A stretch of DNA of 64,000 nt from Pogonophryne albipinna (GCA_028583405.1 CM053253.1:398230-462229); one strand, 5' to 3'. Positions 32,383-47,638 are shown, counted from the stretch's first letter. Numbers and translations are program-made. The notes: generated by a model from the sequence alone, not told the origin.

Positions 32383-32984
32383 ATGTAATATTCTCCAAGA
32401 CATCAGTGACCTTGGTAGCAGACTCTTCTCCGGTTTTGCCATGAGTAAAAACAACTGTATCATCAGCATACATTAATACATCACATTCTCCACACACAGA
32501 AGGCAGATCATTTATGTACATACTAAACAGGATTGGGCCCAATACTGAGCCCTGCGGTACTCCATTTGACAAACACTAGACTTATGGTTCTCAATTTGAA
32601 CACATTGGGAGCGGGATGAAAGATACGAATGAAAGAGGTTGGTGAATTCTATAGAAACATTTAAGTTGAGTATTTTTTGCAATAAGATGTTGTGATTAAC
32701 AGTGTCAAAAGCTTTCCGTAAGTCAAGGAACACAGCCCCCACAACCCAACCCTGTCCATTGATGCCTTAACTTTCTCCACGAAGAAGCATGTCGCTGTTT
32801 CTGTTGAGTGATTAGCCCTGAATCCAAATTGCATTGGATGCAGTGGAAAGGAGCTGTTGTTGAGATGATTGATGATTTGTTTGGCAATCAATTTCTCAAA
32901 TACCTTGGATACTATGGATAAGATACTGATGGGCCTATAGTTGGATGTCATGAGAGGGTCCCCACCATAGTTATCAAGAACACA
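32383..32984 (-). mobile_element. LINE RT 5' part (continues at 28932-30101)
   Basis: Minus strand: MTSNYRPISILSIVSKVFEK, FGFRANHSTETAT, VFLDLRKAFDTVNHNILL (about 32700-32740), NGVPQGSVLGPILFSMYIND and VLMYADDTVVF. Two small frame changes are present. It joins the Rex1-like endonuclease at about 32985 (DNYG|GDPLM). The YADD block is the same as that at about 30040. Confidence 0.7.
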
Positions 32985-33108
32985 AAACAGTTCTTTAGCC
33001 CCTCTGTCCTGGGGGTTGTCAACATGGATGTTAAAATCACCAACAATGACTAGACGGTCAAAGTCAAAACACACTATAGACAGCAGTTCAGTAAAGTCAT
33101 CAAAAGAA
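32985..33108 (-). mobile_element. Rex1-like LINE: first half of the endonuclease
   Basis: Minus strand: FDDFTELLSIV, FDRLVIVGDFNIHVDNPQD and KELFCVLDNYG. In Rex1 proteins this is followed directly by the segment now found at 28930 (LTQHVTEPTHNKG). The interruption is therefore an insertion. Confidence 0.7.
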
Positions 33109-33111
33109 GCT

Positions 33112-34760
33112 AAAAGAAGCTAAGAGCACAGCTGAACTCCCGCAGCTCTGGGGGGCCCCTACATTGGTTGTGATGGCAGATGACAGGGTTTGGTCAAGTT
33201 GCTCTCTACTGGTGAGGAAAGCGGCATACCAGTAAATCAGGTATGGATTTACTTCCATTTTGGCAATTTTTGACACCAAGATGTCTGCTTGTATTGTGTT
33301 GCTGCTGAGAAGTCTAGGAAGAGGGCTCTTGCATAGGTGTGACGTTTATCTAAATGTTTAGTGGTGATGTGAACCAGAGCAGCAGCAGTACCACCCCCTT
33401 GCTTATAGGCAAATTGGTATGGATCAAGTATGTCTTATCCGTCACACGGTTCTCATGGTGTCCCACACTTTTTTGTGGTCTTTGGCTTTAAAAGCATTTC
33501 CCAAAAGCTCTCTGTGTGTTTTGATTCCCTCAATTTGACTTTCAGTTCTTTCTCTGTCTGTTCAAGTGCTCCATAGTCATTGTTTTTGAAAGCTATTTTC
33601 CTGGTTTTTATAACTTATTGTAATGTCCTTAGTCACATATGATTTATTACTAGGATAGATTTGTATTTCTTTAGTGGGAACACAGAAGTTAATATAGTCT
33701 TTGGTAACAGTAGTTATTTCATCTAGTGAACCTTCCTGAAAAATGTCCCAATCAGAACAGGCTTTCAACTGCTCCCTACTTTCATTTGTCCATGTCCTTA
33801 TTACTTTCTTTTCTGGTTCCCTTGAGTTTGGTCTTATACACTGGTATCATATTCACAACATTATGATCAGAGTTCAGTATTGGTGGTCTGTATTTAGACA
33901 CATAGGCTCCTTTATCATTAACAAAGCATTTGTCCAGGATATTGTCTTTCCTGCTGTGATCCCTAACATACTGCTGGAACCCAGGTAACACAGTCTCCAG
34001 GCGACATTGCTTCATGTCCCGAGCTCTATTGCCGGTGCATCGGGGTGGCTGAGTTGCAGCTCGTGAACACAGTGTCCTCTGTCGCTGAGAGGCACGTAAA
34101 CAACAAACAGTAAAATACACCCGAATTCTCTAGGCAGATAAAAGGGTCTTAACGCCATGCCGAGAATTTCTACATTGGGATTGCAGGTTTTACATTTTAC
34201 TGAGTATGATCGGCACCACAGATCATTAATATACACACACATACTAATTTCCTCTGGTTTTCCCCGAGTTCGCATCCCTGTCTGGTCGAACAAGGGTGAA
34301 TCCGGGTACTTCAAAGAGAGATTCAGGCATCGTAGATTGTAGCCAACTTTCCGTGAAACATAATAAAGAGGCCTCGAGAAATTCATGACAGTACCTTGTG
34401 TATGTCCTTAGTGTGTCCACGTTGTTGTGAGCGCAGGTTTGTGAGAATGATGGATGGAAGTGGTGGCCGGCTGAATCTCCGCCGTATTCTGAACGCCTCC
34501 CCTCCTTCCTCCCCTCTTTTTCCTGGTGTTTCTAAGCGGCTCCCGAGGGATTTCATCCAATAACGAAGAGCACAGATGGCTTGGGGTATTCGTAGGAGGC
34601 CGATCGCATTGTAGCTCTAGCATAGCCTCGCGGCTGTAGCAGCGTAGAGGCCGGGGCTCCTCGCCATACCTGTTCGTGCTGTCACTCAGGTGTGTCTTGG
34701 AAAGTTGAATGGCCAGACATGGTCTGCAGAAGGCAAATGTAATCCACAGGATCAAAAGCA
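33112..34760 (-). mobile_element. APE-type (jockey-like) LINE, decayed
   Basis: Minus strand, in order: RCYSREAMLELQC and KKRGGRRGGV (ORF2 start, about 34530-34660); CVYINDLWC and ALRPFYLPREFG (endonuclease, about 34150-34240); FQQYVRDHSRKDNILDKCF and LNSDHNVVNMIPVYKTKLK (endonuclease end, about 33820-33975); SDWDIFQEGSLDEIT (linker, about 33730); then a very worn RT with YARALFLDFSAA (about 33330) and TNVGAPQSCGSSAVL (about 33150). Fish copies of this type are usually annotated as jockey-like. I cannot name the clade with confidence. Truncated at about 33112. Confidence 0.65.
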
Positions 34761-34892
34761 TGGTCTCTCAAAATGACGTTTCATACAGACACAACAAAGT
34801 TTAGACAATAATTAGACCAAAAAAACAAAACACAAGAGGGCATACTGAGACTCGCAGTGACAGGATGCCGTCTCCCTCTGTCTCCTGTCTAC

Positions 34893-36037
34893 TAGGGCTG
34901 TGCATCTTCACTGGTCTCACGATTCGATTACGATTATCCTGTCAACGATTCGATTCAATTCGATATCCCGATGCATCACGATTCATACCAATGCGTTGCA
35001 TCCTCAATGTTCTATATTACTGCACATGGCTTATTTTTCATCAATGCATACATGCAGTAAATACATATGAACTCTCTTTTTATTATTTAGAAAGTGCTTC
35101 AGAAATCAAAACATAAATGTCTTGACATTCATTTATAAACCAAAATAAATGAATTTTATAGGTCTAGCCTCCCTATATCTGTGTGTGAAATTGTTCCATC
35201 CTCAAAAACAAAAAAATAATGCTTCTGCAGTCTAGCTGCAGCTTCTAGCTACAGCCTTCTGTTAAAGAAAGGACACTGAATGTCCTGAATGTGGCATCAC
35301 ACACAGGACTTGAGTCTGAACACAGCAGACAACAGGAGTATTTACAATAGCATATACAAACAAAAATACTGCATGTGGGTGCACACTTACATTCTCTGTC
35401 TTACTGTTACATAAATCCCATGAATGTATGAGACTAAGTTAGCTTCATTATATCTCAGTGATTAAGTGAATAATAAAGTTTCTATCGGGTCACTATCAGC
35501 CTGTCACTCATTATTTTCAGGGAGGGGGCGGGGTTTGGAGGAACGGAGACGGTGATCGCGGAAGCTTTTTTCCTCCTGCCTTCACAAACTTTACACACGT
35601 ATATATCATCTGAAAATTGCTAGAGGGCATTCATACTCTGCAATCCAAGACTTAATTAAATCCACCAAAAACCTGACATGATTGTAACGCGATTATTTTT
35701 GAAAAACATAAATCCCTGTGTCTCTGAGCCGCAGCCACACGGAGTGATTCAGAGCGGGTCCTTCTGCTGTTGGTTCTGGACTGGTGTTCTTGTGTTGGTG
35801 GATAAAGCAGACTGCTCCGTGTTTGGTGTTGCTGTGCCGCTGTCACGTCTGTTCCCTGATCTCTGCGTCACCGACCGATTTGATATTAAAGTGACAGAAA
35901 AAAAACGTTATAGTAAAGCCGCAGCCGGAAAATCAGGAAGCAACGTTACTACGCTATAATCGATTATCTTCCGTCACTGCATCAATACCGAATCGTCCAC
36001 GTCCGCATCGTAGAAACGATTATTTTCAACACCCCTA
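34893..36037. mobile_element. hAT-like non-autonomous element ('TAGGGCTGTGCAT')
   Basis: Starts TAGGGCTGTGCATCTTCAC with 'ACGATTCGATTACGATTA' and ends 'GAAACGATTATTTTCAACAC' + CCCTA. Flanks CTGTCTAC (34885-34892) and CTGTATAC (36038-36045) match at 7 of 8 bases, as expected for an 8-bp hAT duplication. No transposase. Two short frames (34865-35116, 35678-35959) look like chance. Confidence 0.65.
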
Positions 36038-36045
36038 CTGTATAC

Positions 36046-37113
<1,068 letters not shown>

Positions 37114-37208
37114 GTATATACTTTGGTTAGAATATTGCTGTATTACTGTATCAAATATAATAAACACAAACAGTTGATAAGTAGTACTTTGTTAACTCAA
37201 GGTTTATA

Positions 37209-38544
37209 TTAAAGGGGACCTATCATGCAAAATGCACTTTAGTACGTCTTTTACACATGAACATGCGGTGTTCCAGGGAACTCACCAAGTGTCAGAAAAC
37301 ACAACCCTCTCTATTTTCCTCCATACCCAAATCTCTAAAAAAGGGGCTGCAACGGATCTGATACAGATTTGAACACTTTACTGACGTCAGTAAAGCGGTG
37401 CTACGGCTATTGGTCAACTCTCCACCTATCAGGGGAATGAGAGGCCGCTCGAAAGCGCTGGAGACGCTGTAGTACATATGCCAGGCCTGTAAGTGGCGCT
37501 GTAGTCTGCCACAAAAGCAGCGAAGAAGACTTCCCTTGCATGGTTGCCATGGTTGCCCTTCTGTTTATTCTCCGCTGTGGCTCTTTTTCTCCCTCCCCGA
37601 GGCGAGCGTTTGCGCCTCCTGCTTTAAAACAAATGAATAATGACTCTATATAATCATATGTAAGGGATAATGTGCAGCGACGCGGTCATTATGGGGAAAA
37701 GAACACTGACAGACTGATCAGGAGCCCGAAGCGAAGCGGAGGGATCTAGATCGGCATGAAGGCACATTATGCAATGTGCACATTATCCCGCTTATCACAC
37801 GGCCACATTCTCAACAAAGTAACGACATGACTCCCAATATTAATTGAAATGCTTTTATGGATTTAGAAAATGATTTTATTGATTTAAAAAATAGTTGTAT
37901 GTATTGATTTAAATTGACATGCATCCGCTAAGAAAAATAGTCCGTTGTTACTGTTTGAACTAATGTAGCAACGGCAGGAACTGCTTCGATAGCGTTTTTG
38001 AGGAGCTTTTTGATTACAGATTTGAAAACATCGTTGCTTGCTTTAAAAGTAGCACAATTCATGATGTCAAACCTTGGAAAGTATCTAGATATCCCTGCCC
38101 TAATGACAAAGTAACTGCACACTGAATATGTGTCGCCGTTTGATGTCTATGTCTGGACCGCTGCGTAAAAAGGAGGGTTTCTGCCCCGTTACTTCTCTTC
38201 TTACTTCTATAAGAATAAAACACGGTGGACGGAGATCTGTTTTTCTCCCCCTCTTCTCCCCGCTGCAGCCCAGCAGCTGATCTCAGAGCATGCTCCCCTC
38301 TCCTGCAGGGGGGCGTGGTCAGCTGCAGGGGGGCGTGGTCAGCTACAGGGGGGCGTGGTCAGCTGCAGCTCACAGAATCAGCCCCCTGCAAAAACAGCGC
38401 TGGAAAGAGCAAATAGAGCGAAATGAGGCGTGGCTAAAATGCAGGATCTTTTTGGTATTTTGAAAAAAAACTATATTTATATACTTTATATAGGTATGGC
38501 CCTACAATATATTGTTCAAATATAGCATGATAGGTCCACTTTAA
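37209..38544. mobile_element. TTAA-flanked DNA transposon, copy 2
   Basis: Counterpart of 467-1820 with the same ends. TTAA at 37209-37212 and 38541-38544. It carries three 'GGGGGGCGTGGTCAGCT'-like units at about 38310-38365 where copy 1 has two. Confidence 0.75.
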
Positions 38545-38622
38545 GTGAGTTTTTATTGTGTTAACTTGTGTATTTATGCTTTTTAGATTGACTTTCTCTC
38601 TTTCTCTGTCCGTCTGTTCTAG

Positions 38623-40578
<1,956 letters not shown>

Positions 40579-40656
40579 TGGTTTTAAGAGTGTAGGAGCC
40601 GCAATTAAGCATAATTTGTTTTTTTCACAGTTTACAATAAACAATTCCCATCTATA

Positions 40657-41801
40657 GAGTGGCGAAGTTACGCCCATCTACTTCCGCTCCATGGGACCTT
40701 ATTTCGGAAAAATAATGTATTGAAGTCAATGGAGAGAGAAAACGTATCTTTCGATCCCGTTTGAATAGTGCCATGAGTTACACATATGATGTTTGTCAAT
40801 CTTAAAAATAATTTCCATGTCAAAAAAGTCACAGTTTGTCGTAAAACTGTTGAAATATAAGACTATGAAAAATATGCAACTACAAAGACTACTAATCCCA
40901 GAGTCGCATAAGTGATGTCACAATTGTTTTCCTCCACTAAGAGATGGCTAAGATCAGCGCCATATAGATAGATTATATCTATATGGCGCTGATCTTAGCT
41001 ATCTATATGGCGCTGGCTAAGAGAAGATAACTTTAACAAGATGCCTGTGTGCTTGGTACCAGGTTGTTATCATACCAGCAATGGGTCTTGCTCGTTCTTT
41101 CGCTTCTCGTCTGATGAAAGGACCAGGAGTGGCTGGATCAAGTTAGCCACCTATCTAGTAGCTAGCACGTTAGTTAGCATTACAGCCGTGTCATTTTTAT
41201 TAGCCTTAATATGAAGTAACATTAAGTAACCCAACATGTTAAACAGTAAGAGTAGTAGTCATATTTCGTGAACCCTTTGAAGAGTACTGTCACCGGTGTG
41301 ATCATTCAATAATACACAATTTAAGCCCGGGGGAGAAATGCTAACGCTAGCATCGGAGATCGCCGATCTTTTCTACTTCATGCTATCTGCAGAAATGGTT
41401 GACATTAAACATTAAAAGACCAGGCAGTTAAGAGAGAATCAAAGGCAGGCAGCTTTGCATGACATTCTTGTGGACGTGTTTCATTGTGGTGATAGTGAGG
41501 GTAGTCAATCCTTTTGTTGACAAGACAGTAGTGACGGCCATCTTGGTGACGTGTGTTGTTCTGCGAGACCGGAGATGTAGTTCATTGAGCGTTTCACACA
41601 AACAAATGTGTTCACAGTTTTACGACAATTTCTTTTGACAAAATTATCTTTTTTAAATTGACAAACATCATACGTGTAATTCGTGGCACAATTCAAACGG
41701 GATCGAAAGATAATCTTTGTCTCTCCATTGACTTCAATACATAATTTTTTAGAAATAAGGTCCCATGGAGCTCCACCGGAAGGGGAGGGACTTCGCCACT
41801 C
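40657..41801. mobile_element. TA-flanked element with long inverted ends, copy 2
   Basis: Counterpart of 2676-3807: GAGTGGCGAAGTTACGCC at the left, inverse at the right, TA on both sides. Its centre has a longer palindrome than copy 1: 'TAGATAGATTATATCTA' with flanking GGCGCTGATCTTAGC duplications (40950-41020). Confidence 0.7.
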
Positions 41802-42599
41802 TATTGGCCTTTTGTTGGGTAATCCTTTTTTCCATTACAGATCCCATCCCAACAGCGCCATCTGTTGACATAACATCAGAATTGACATGCATAATGTTCA
41901 CTGTTCCTTTAAGTTTCGTTTTCTGGCTGTCTGCCGACAGCTGTTTCAAACAGCTGACATTATTGCAGCATTAAATCCAAGCCATTGTCCGATGCAGCTT
42001 ATGATTCCAATATACGATCCAGTTTGAATGCTGCTCATACCCGGCCGCTTTCCCAGCCTCGGCCTCTCCTTTCGCCATCTTGATGAGCGCAGGTGGTGAC
42101 AATCTCCAGCTGATTGTGGCGTGTTGTCCAGCTGATCCGGGATGATGGTGTCGGTTGTGAAGTAATCCAATTGTTTGTCCGGTGAAAACGATCCTTAATC
42201 CAATGCGATATGTTTCTTATTGTCCAGTTTCACTCATAGTGTATGATTCTACTTAATGTAATGGCAGTTTAAATGTTCCAATGTCCTATATCTTTTTGCC
42301 ATTACTTCACAGGAGGGTTTAGAGTGATTCTGACGCAGACACAAACATATGAAGTTCCGGTCTTTTGCTGCAGTTTTAGAATGATGTTTTATTGCTTTAC
42401 ATACCAAGGTTTAAGTACACGGTGTCAATAGTTGAAGTATGAGCATCGTCTGGGCTGGCCGTCTGGTAGAATCGGTATGCTCTTCCTCCTGTGTCCTCTT
42501 CCTCTCCTGTCACCTATGACCCCTTTTATACACCCCGCCAGTGTTCAAAAATAATATTGCACTATTCATATAAGGTAAACTGAGACACCAACAACACCC

Positions 42600-42680
42600 A
42601 TAAAATGGCTCCTACAAAGAGTGGGAAAACCTTTTCTTAAAGTATTCACCTTAAAGTCCATGAGCGAGTTTCACTGTTCA
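42600..42680 (+). pseudogene. Relic C2H2 finger, copy 2
   Basis: Counterpart of 4637-4703 with a further 2-bp loss (AAAGAGTGGGAAAACC), so the frame is also broken. AATAAA follows at about 42758. Confidence 0.45.
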
Positions 42681-42959
42681 CATGCTTCATGTATCTGGAA
42701 CATATTTACGATGTTTTCAGTTTGATTCTATTCTCTTGTTGAAATGATCAGACTACCAAAAATAAAATGGCCTTAGAAACAGACTTGTAACCCTGCATAT
42801 TTGTTGTGTTTTACAGCATATTGTAAACATGTCATTGCCTTATCTTCAAATACCCGAGGTTGTGTAGTGATGTATTTGAGGTGTACTGTCCACATCGCAG
42901 ACCTGAAGTCGTGCAGTCAATGTATGCAAAGTGTACAGGACCTTGGTCTCTGAGACTCA

Positions 42960-44089
42960 AAAAAGCCTTTCTCGCCTACCTGTCCACTTTGCATACCTGA
43001 GATCCTGCAGTCATTTCTCAAAGATGGTGTGGCATATAGGGAGGTGCAATCTCCCGATGATATAGACTGTATTATAGTGGACATCTGCAACCCTAGAAAA
43101 CAAGATAACATTAGGATAATCAATTTATACAACCCATGTCCAAATCTAACCACTGATATATTTAAAGAAATAGCAGGCAATAAACATAGGAAGGAAGTTT
43201 GGTGTGGTGATTTTAATGTACGCAACAGTCTATGGGGCAGCAACCATACAGACAGTAACGGAAACATAGTGGAAGAAATGCTGGAGGAAAGAACACTATA
43301 TGCCTTAATGATGGACATGGCACAAGAGTAGATGTTCACAGGGGGAAAGTCTCATGCCTGGATCTGACATTAGTGTCAAACTGTGTTACGGCTGCTGCCT
43401 TCCTGGTCCTCTTAACTGTGTTAATGTGTGTTGCATGTAAATGAGCTGTGCGATTGCCCTGTCGTGATTGGCTGCCATCTCCTGGTCCGCCCCCTGAAGA
43501 TTGTGATTGGAGCACGCCGGGTCCGACGTACTCCAATCGCAGCGTACATCCGGCGCACACCTGCTGGAGACCTAGAAAGCCTGGGGACAATCATCACTCT
43601 GGAGGCTCTGTTGAGTGAACAGACGCCTCTCTCTACTTGCTCTTCGTTCTGTGTTTAAATTGTGTGGTCTGTGTTTTGTAGTGTGATATGATTAGATGTG
43701 ACTATGTGATTAGAGTATCTGAGTCTCTAAATTGACGGTAGTTGTTTAGTTTAGCAGTGGTTTTTTTACAGCCTCCTTTTCTTTAGTTAGTACCACTTTG
43801 ACAGTGAGGGTTTTAGTTACTATTTAGTTTATCTATTTCTTTGTATGTAAACAGGCTCCCTTTTTAGAGTCCTCCCTTTGTTTGGTTGTTTATGTAAACT
43901 TGCGCCCTTGTGGCCACTTTGTTTGTTTCAGGCTGCCTGCCTGCCATTTTGTTTCCCCCTGGTATAATAAAGCCATTTATAATTATTACCAATTCCAATC
44001 TGGTGTATGTTGCTTTCCTCTTCCCCTAGTCGGGACGTAACAAACAGTTTGGTTCATACATGCGAATGGTTTGTTTTGAATAACTCCAC
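42960..44089 (+). mobile_element. I-clade LINE endonuclease fragment, copy 2 (interrupted by LTR)
   Basis: Reads AYREVQSPDDIDCIIVDICN and WCGDFNVRNSLWGS as in 5062-5445. A 1-bp loss near 43300 shifts the frame. It is split by the LTR at 43384-44042 and resumes with 'TTTGGTTCATACATGCGAAT' to 44089. Confidence 0.8.
43384..44042 (+). mobile_element. Solo LTR, TGTTACG...CGTAACA
   Basis: 659 bp, starting TGTTACGGCTGCTGCC and ending TCGGGACGTAACA, so it has TG...CA ends and a 7-bp terminal inverted repeat. Flanks AACTG (43379-43383) and AACAG (44043-44047) are a 5-bp target duplication with one change. The homologous site in copy 1 (about 5410) is empty and confirms the boundaries. AATAAA at about 43966 could be its poly(A) signal. 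No internal retrotransposon sequence remains. Related LTRs are at 30103, 44620 and 47972. Confidence 0.85.
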
Positions 44090-44286
44090 AGGCGTTTGTT
44101 TAATCATTTTAAAATTGGCTTTAATCAATGTTTGAAAATGAATTCTTCATATATGATAAATGAGAGGTAACATTTTATTTATGGTATTATTTCCACATAT
44201 TTCTCTCCATTCTTCCTTCTGCCAATGCGGTGTCGCAGTTTCTCGTCTCTCCCGTTGTTGCGCTTAGTGCGTATGCATGGGATAGA
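44090..44286. other. Unclassified spacer
   Basis: Short stretch between the two duplicated regions. No feature is seen apart from the 'GGACC' at its end that was used in the tandem duplication. Confidence 0.4.
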
Positions 44287-44471
44287 GGACCCGGTGGAGG
44301 ACCGCACGTTTTCCCGTCAAGTTAGTATTTTATAAATCGCAAACATTGCGTAGAAACTGGCGTACGCCATTTTTTGAGCGTATATCCCTTTATAAATGAG
44401 GCCCCTGGGCCGCTCACTCGAGGTGTATCGCCTCATAAGTCAGCAAAATCAATCAAATGTAGGTGAAAATA

Positions 44472-45330
44472 GGGAGGCGTGTGGCGCAGTGGATATAGCG
44501 TTGGTGTTCAGATCAGGGGAGCACAGGTTCAAACCCCACTGCAGTCAGCATGTCGTTGTATCCCTGAGACACTTCACCCCAAAGTGCTCCTGTGGGGATT
44601 GTCCACAGCATTGAGTATGTGTTACGGTTGCTGTTTGTCTGCTCCTTAATCTGCTGGGATTGTTTGCAGCTGTGTGTGTGATTATGCAAATGAGTTGTGT
44701 TGTTACCCCAACATCATTGGCTGTCATCTCCTGGTCCACTTCCGAGGACACTGATTTGAGCACGCCGAGCCCGACGTTCTCCAATCCCTGTGGAGAGGAC
44801 TACAAAGCTGGGGACAATCATCACTCTGGAGGCTCTGACATGTGGACAGACGCCTCTCGCTACTTGCCCCAATAGAATTCTGTTAACTGTGGTTAAACTT
44901 GTGTCTGGAGTAGCTTAGTTAGAGTGTAGAGTAGTTTAGTTAGTGTTTAGAGTAGTTTAGGATTTTGTGACTGTTGCCTTTTAGTTTAGCTGTGTGTTTT
45001 GTATATCTTTCCTGTGTTAGTCTGTACCACTTTTAAAGTGAGGTTTTTGTTTCGTTCTTTATTTAGTATATTAGTATTTATTTTCCCTGTATGCCTTTAG
45101 ACTCCTTTTGAGTCCTCCCTTAGTTTGGTTATCTATCAACCTGTGCCCTTTTGGCCTTTTTGTTTGTTCCTGGCTTCATGCCTGCAACTTTGTTTACTCG
45201 GCTGTTGAAAATAAACCACTTATAATTATACCAATTCCACTCTGGTCGTGTCGTTTCCCTTTTGGATCCCCTAGCCCTAGTAAGTCGCTTTGGATAAAAG
45301 CGTCTAACAAGTGACATGTCATGTAATAAT
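44472..45330 (+). mobile_element. tRNA-derived SINE with L2-type tail, interrupted by LTR (unit A)
   Basis: Head: GGAGGCGTGTGGCGCAGTGG (A-box) and AGGTTCAAACCCC (B-box), then 'CCCTGAGACACTTCACCCC'. After the LTR the SINE resumes with 'TAAGTCGCTTTGGATAAAAG' and ends in ATGTCATGTAATAATG. That tail is the L2 3' end seen inverted at 8024-8075, so an L2 reverse transcriptase probably mobilised this SINE. Confidence 0.75.
44620..45270 (+). mobile_element. LTR nested in SINE (unit A)
   Basis: TGTTACGGTTGCTGTTTGTC to about 'TTTTGGATCCCCTAGCCC'. Same family as the solo LTR at 43384 ('CCACTTATAATTATACCAAT', AATAAA before it), but the final CGTAACA is missing, so the end is degraded. Confidence 0.65.
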
Positions 45331-45823
45331 GCTCCATGTCTGATCGTCGTCTCTCTCGTCCACGTTACCTGCTCCTGCTTGTAAGTTACCTCCCGTTCCT
45401 CCTGCTCCCCGGTTTGTTAATGTTTAGTGGTTTCTGTTTTTTCTTTGTAATCGGCTTTTGTTAAATAGAGCTCGCTTTTTGTCATACTTTGTACCCCTTC
45501 TCCTCATTCTGCGTTTGGGTCCTCCTAACCCCCAACCCTGACAGAACGACCAAACCAGTATGGACCCAGCAGTATTTGTTGAGGATGCTCTTGATGAACT
45601 ATCCTACAAGATTTGATGTATGTTTGGAGAGTGGAGGAGGGCTCCCTGTAAAGAGGCTCAGGAGGCTGCTCCTTCACGTGCACGCTGGGAAGTGCCAGAT
45701 CAGCCCAGGTTAAGAAGCTTTAAGAAGCTCACTGCCAGCAGCCAAGCGCCCGGCCCGAGTCCCAGCTCCAGTCCTGCCTTCTGCCTCTGTTTCTGCTCCT
45801 TCTCCCGCACCTAACCCATGGGG

Positions 45824-46326
45824 GTCAAACTCAATTTCATCGAGGGCAACATGGTTGCACTCAAAGGGCCGGTTGTAACTTTAAGACTATTTAAATATAC
45901 ATATAGAAATATATAATATATATAAAATAAGGTATTATATTACATGATTGCCTCTGCATTGGATTTTTATCAGATAGGGTAATAACTTCATAATTAACTA
46001 TACGTCTGAAAGCAGAAGTCTAAGTCTCTTCAGTGAGAATGTCACAAAATGATTTAAAAGAAAAGCCAAGTTCTGGAAAAACAAGTAAAAAAAAAACGTG
46101 AAATTTTGAAAAAAAGTAACATTTTGAAGAAAAAGTCAAATTCTGAGAAAAAATGTTAAATTTGAGATGCAGTGTGGGATATGTAGTTTATGGGCAATGT
46201 GCTTCTGTAAATCGGCATGTAATCGTATAGCAAACACATTATATTCATTCAGAGCTCTTGTGGGGCCGCATGACATGAAGTCACGGGCCGGTTTGGCCCC
46301 CGGGCCTTGGGTTTGACCCTCCTGAT
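45824..46326. mobile_element. hAT-like MITE ('GGGGTCAAACTCAA'), unit A
   Basis: GGGGGTCAAACTCAATTTCA at the left and the inverse-like 'TTGGGTTTGACCCTCCTG' at the right. The inside has 'AAGGGCCGGTTGTAAC' and 'GGGCCGCATGACATGAAGTC'. Related to 13507-13847. Confidence 0.6.
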
Positions 46327-46329
46327 CTA

Positions 46330-47136
46330 ACCCCTTCCTGGGATCCCGCCTGGCCTTCGGAGGTGGAGCCTCCAAAAGCTCCTAAGAGACGCAAGGTCAG
46401 TCCCACCGACTCAAGCCCCTTTTCCGTTGGGGGTCCTGCCAGGAGCAAAAACTCAACATGAGGAGCACACAGCTACCAAAACACTGGTGAAGACAACATA
46501 GTCAACATTTGGACAAGGAAACACTGTCCGTCAACTTTGAGCTTTTTCTGTTTTTCTGGCGACAAACAAACTCCAAACTCATGCGTACACTCCTACCTGC
46601 ACGAGCATTGCTGTTGAACCTTGAATCTGCTATTATCTTTTAGTTTCACTGCCTTTAGGCCGCTTAATGGAAGTGCACACTACAACAACTCTAAATCCTG
46701 CCCAGTATCTGTGTCTGATATTTAGTCAGAATATGTCTCTCCTCCTGATATCAGACACAGTAACTTCAGAAGTAACACTGGAATGAGATATCGGCTCTTG
46801 TTTTTAGACAATGCATCATCCTGTTCAGTCAAATCATCTTATTCTGAGTTGTATCTCAGATGAAACTCATCTTTTGTTACGTATTTATTAGAAAATCACC
46901 AACTAACATCAGAACACAGAACGCTTTTGATCACAACATCTCCTGATTCTGGCCAAATATAGTTCAGAATGAGTTCTCCAGATAATTACAAGATCTAAAT
47001 ATCTCGTCTTATTTCAAGACATCTCACACAAATTACAGATTGCAGAGGTAAAGTGTCAAACATATACAAGTATAGCTTTCAGAGAGATAAACATGTGACA
47101 TTTGTGTGGTAGGCTGCATGATCAAATGTGTGTGCG
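46330..47136. other. No gene recognised (unit A)
   Basis: Unique-looking sequence with no supported exon. Repeated word 'TGATATCAGACACAG' near 46750. Confidence 0.4.
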
Positions 47137-47638
47137 TTAAAGGTCCCAAGTCATGGCCATTTCCACTGATCATAGTTCCATTGTTGAGGTCTACTAGAAT
47201 AGATTTATACTGTGCAATTTTCCAAACTCACATTGGTTTCGCATACAGCATCTCTGTAAAGTATGTGTATTCAGCAGTATTCACTCTCTCCACTAAACGG
47301 CTCATTGCAGCTCTTGCCCCCCCCTCCCTGTGAGCCCAGTGTGCTCCGATTGGTCGGGACCAGTCGAGACGTTGTGAATCGCGCTGAGCTCCGTGGAGGT
47401 GTGATTTCCTTGTTTAGCGATACACAGCTGAGCACACACAAAGTCACAGCCGAAGTAAAAACAATAAGTGTGGCTTGATATTGAGTAAGAAAAAGGTTGA
47501 TAAACGCTGTGAGAATGGGTCTGCAGGGAGAATTTCGCCGCGATCCCAACTGTCTGTTATCAGCCTGCAGCCAGGGAGGAGAGATCAGCAGAGCTGCCTG
47601 CACTGAGTGTGTGAGGAAGTCCGTTGATTGGTCAATTT
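47137..47638. mobile_element. TTAA MITE, truncated at the tandem-duplication joint
   Basis: TTAAAGGTCCCAAGTCATGG at the left. It corresponds to 50502-51007 of the full element. The right part is missing because the duplication breakpoint falls inside it. Confidence 0.8.

Larger units (their letters stand above)
44287..47638. repeat. Tandem duplication, unit A (3.35 kb)
   Basis: Matches unit B (47639-51007) head to tail with only scattered differences. Left edge 'GGACCCGGTGGAGGACCGCA'. The right edge runs 'GGTCAATTTGGACCCGG', where unit B starts. Contains a SINE interrupted by an LTR, an hAT-like MITE and the truncated start of a TTAA MITE. Confidence 0.95.

Noticed and set aside
43336..43590. 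84-codon minus-strand frame over the LTR start
   Set aside because: It crosses the LTR insertion joint and has no family resemblance.
44472..44620. Functional tRNA gene
   Set aside because: A- and B-box sequences are present but there is no cloverleaf or proper 3' end, and the tail is L2-like. It is a SINE. The same applies to 30970-31197.
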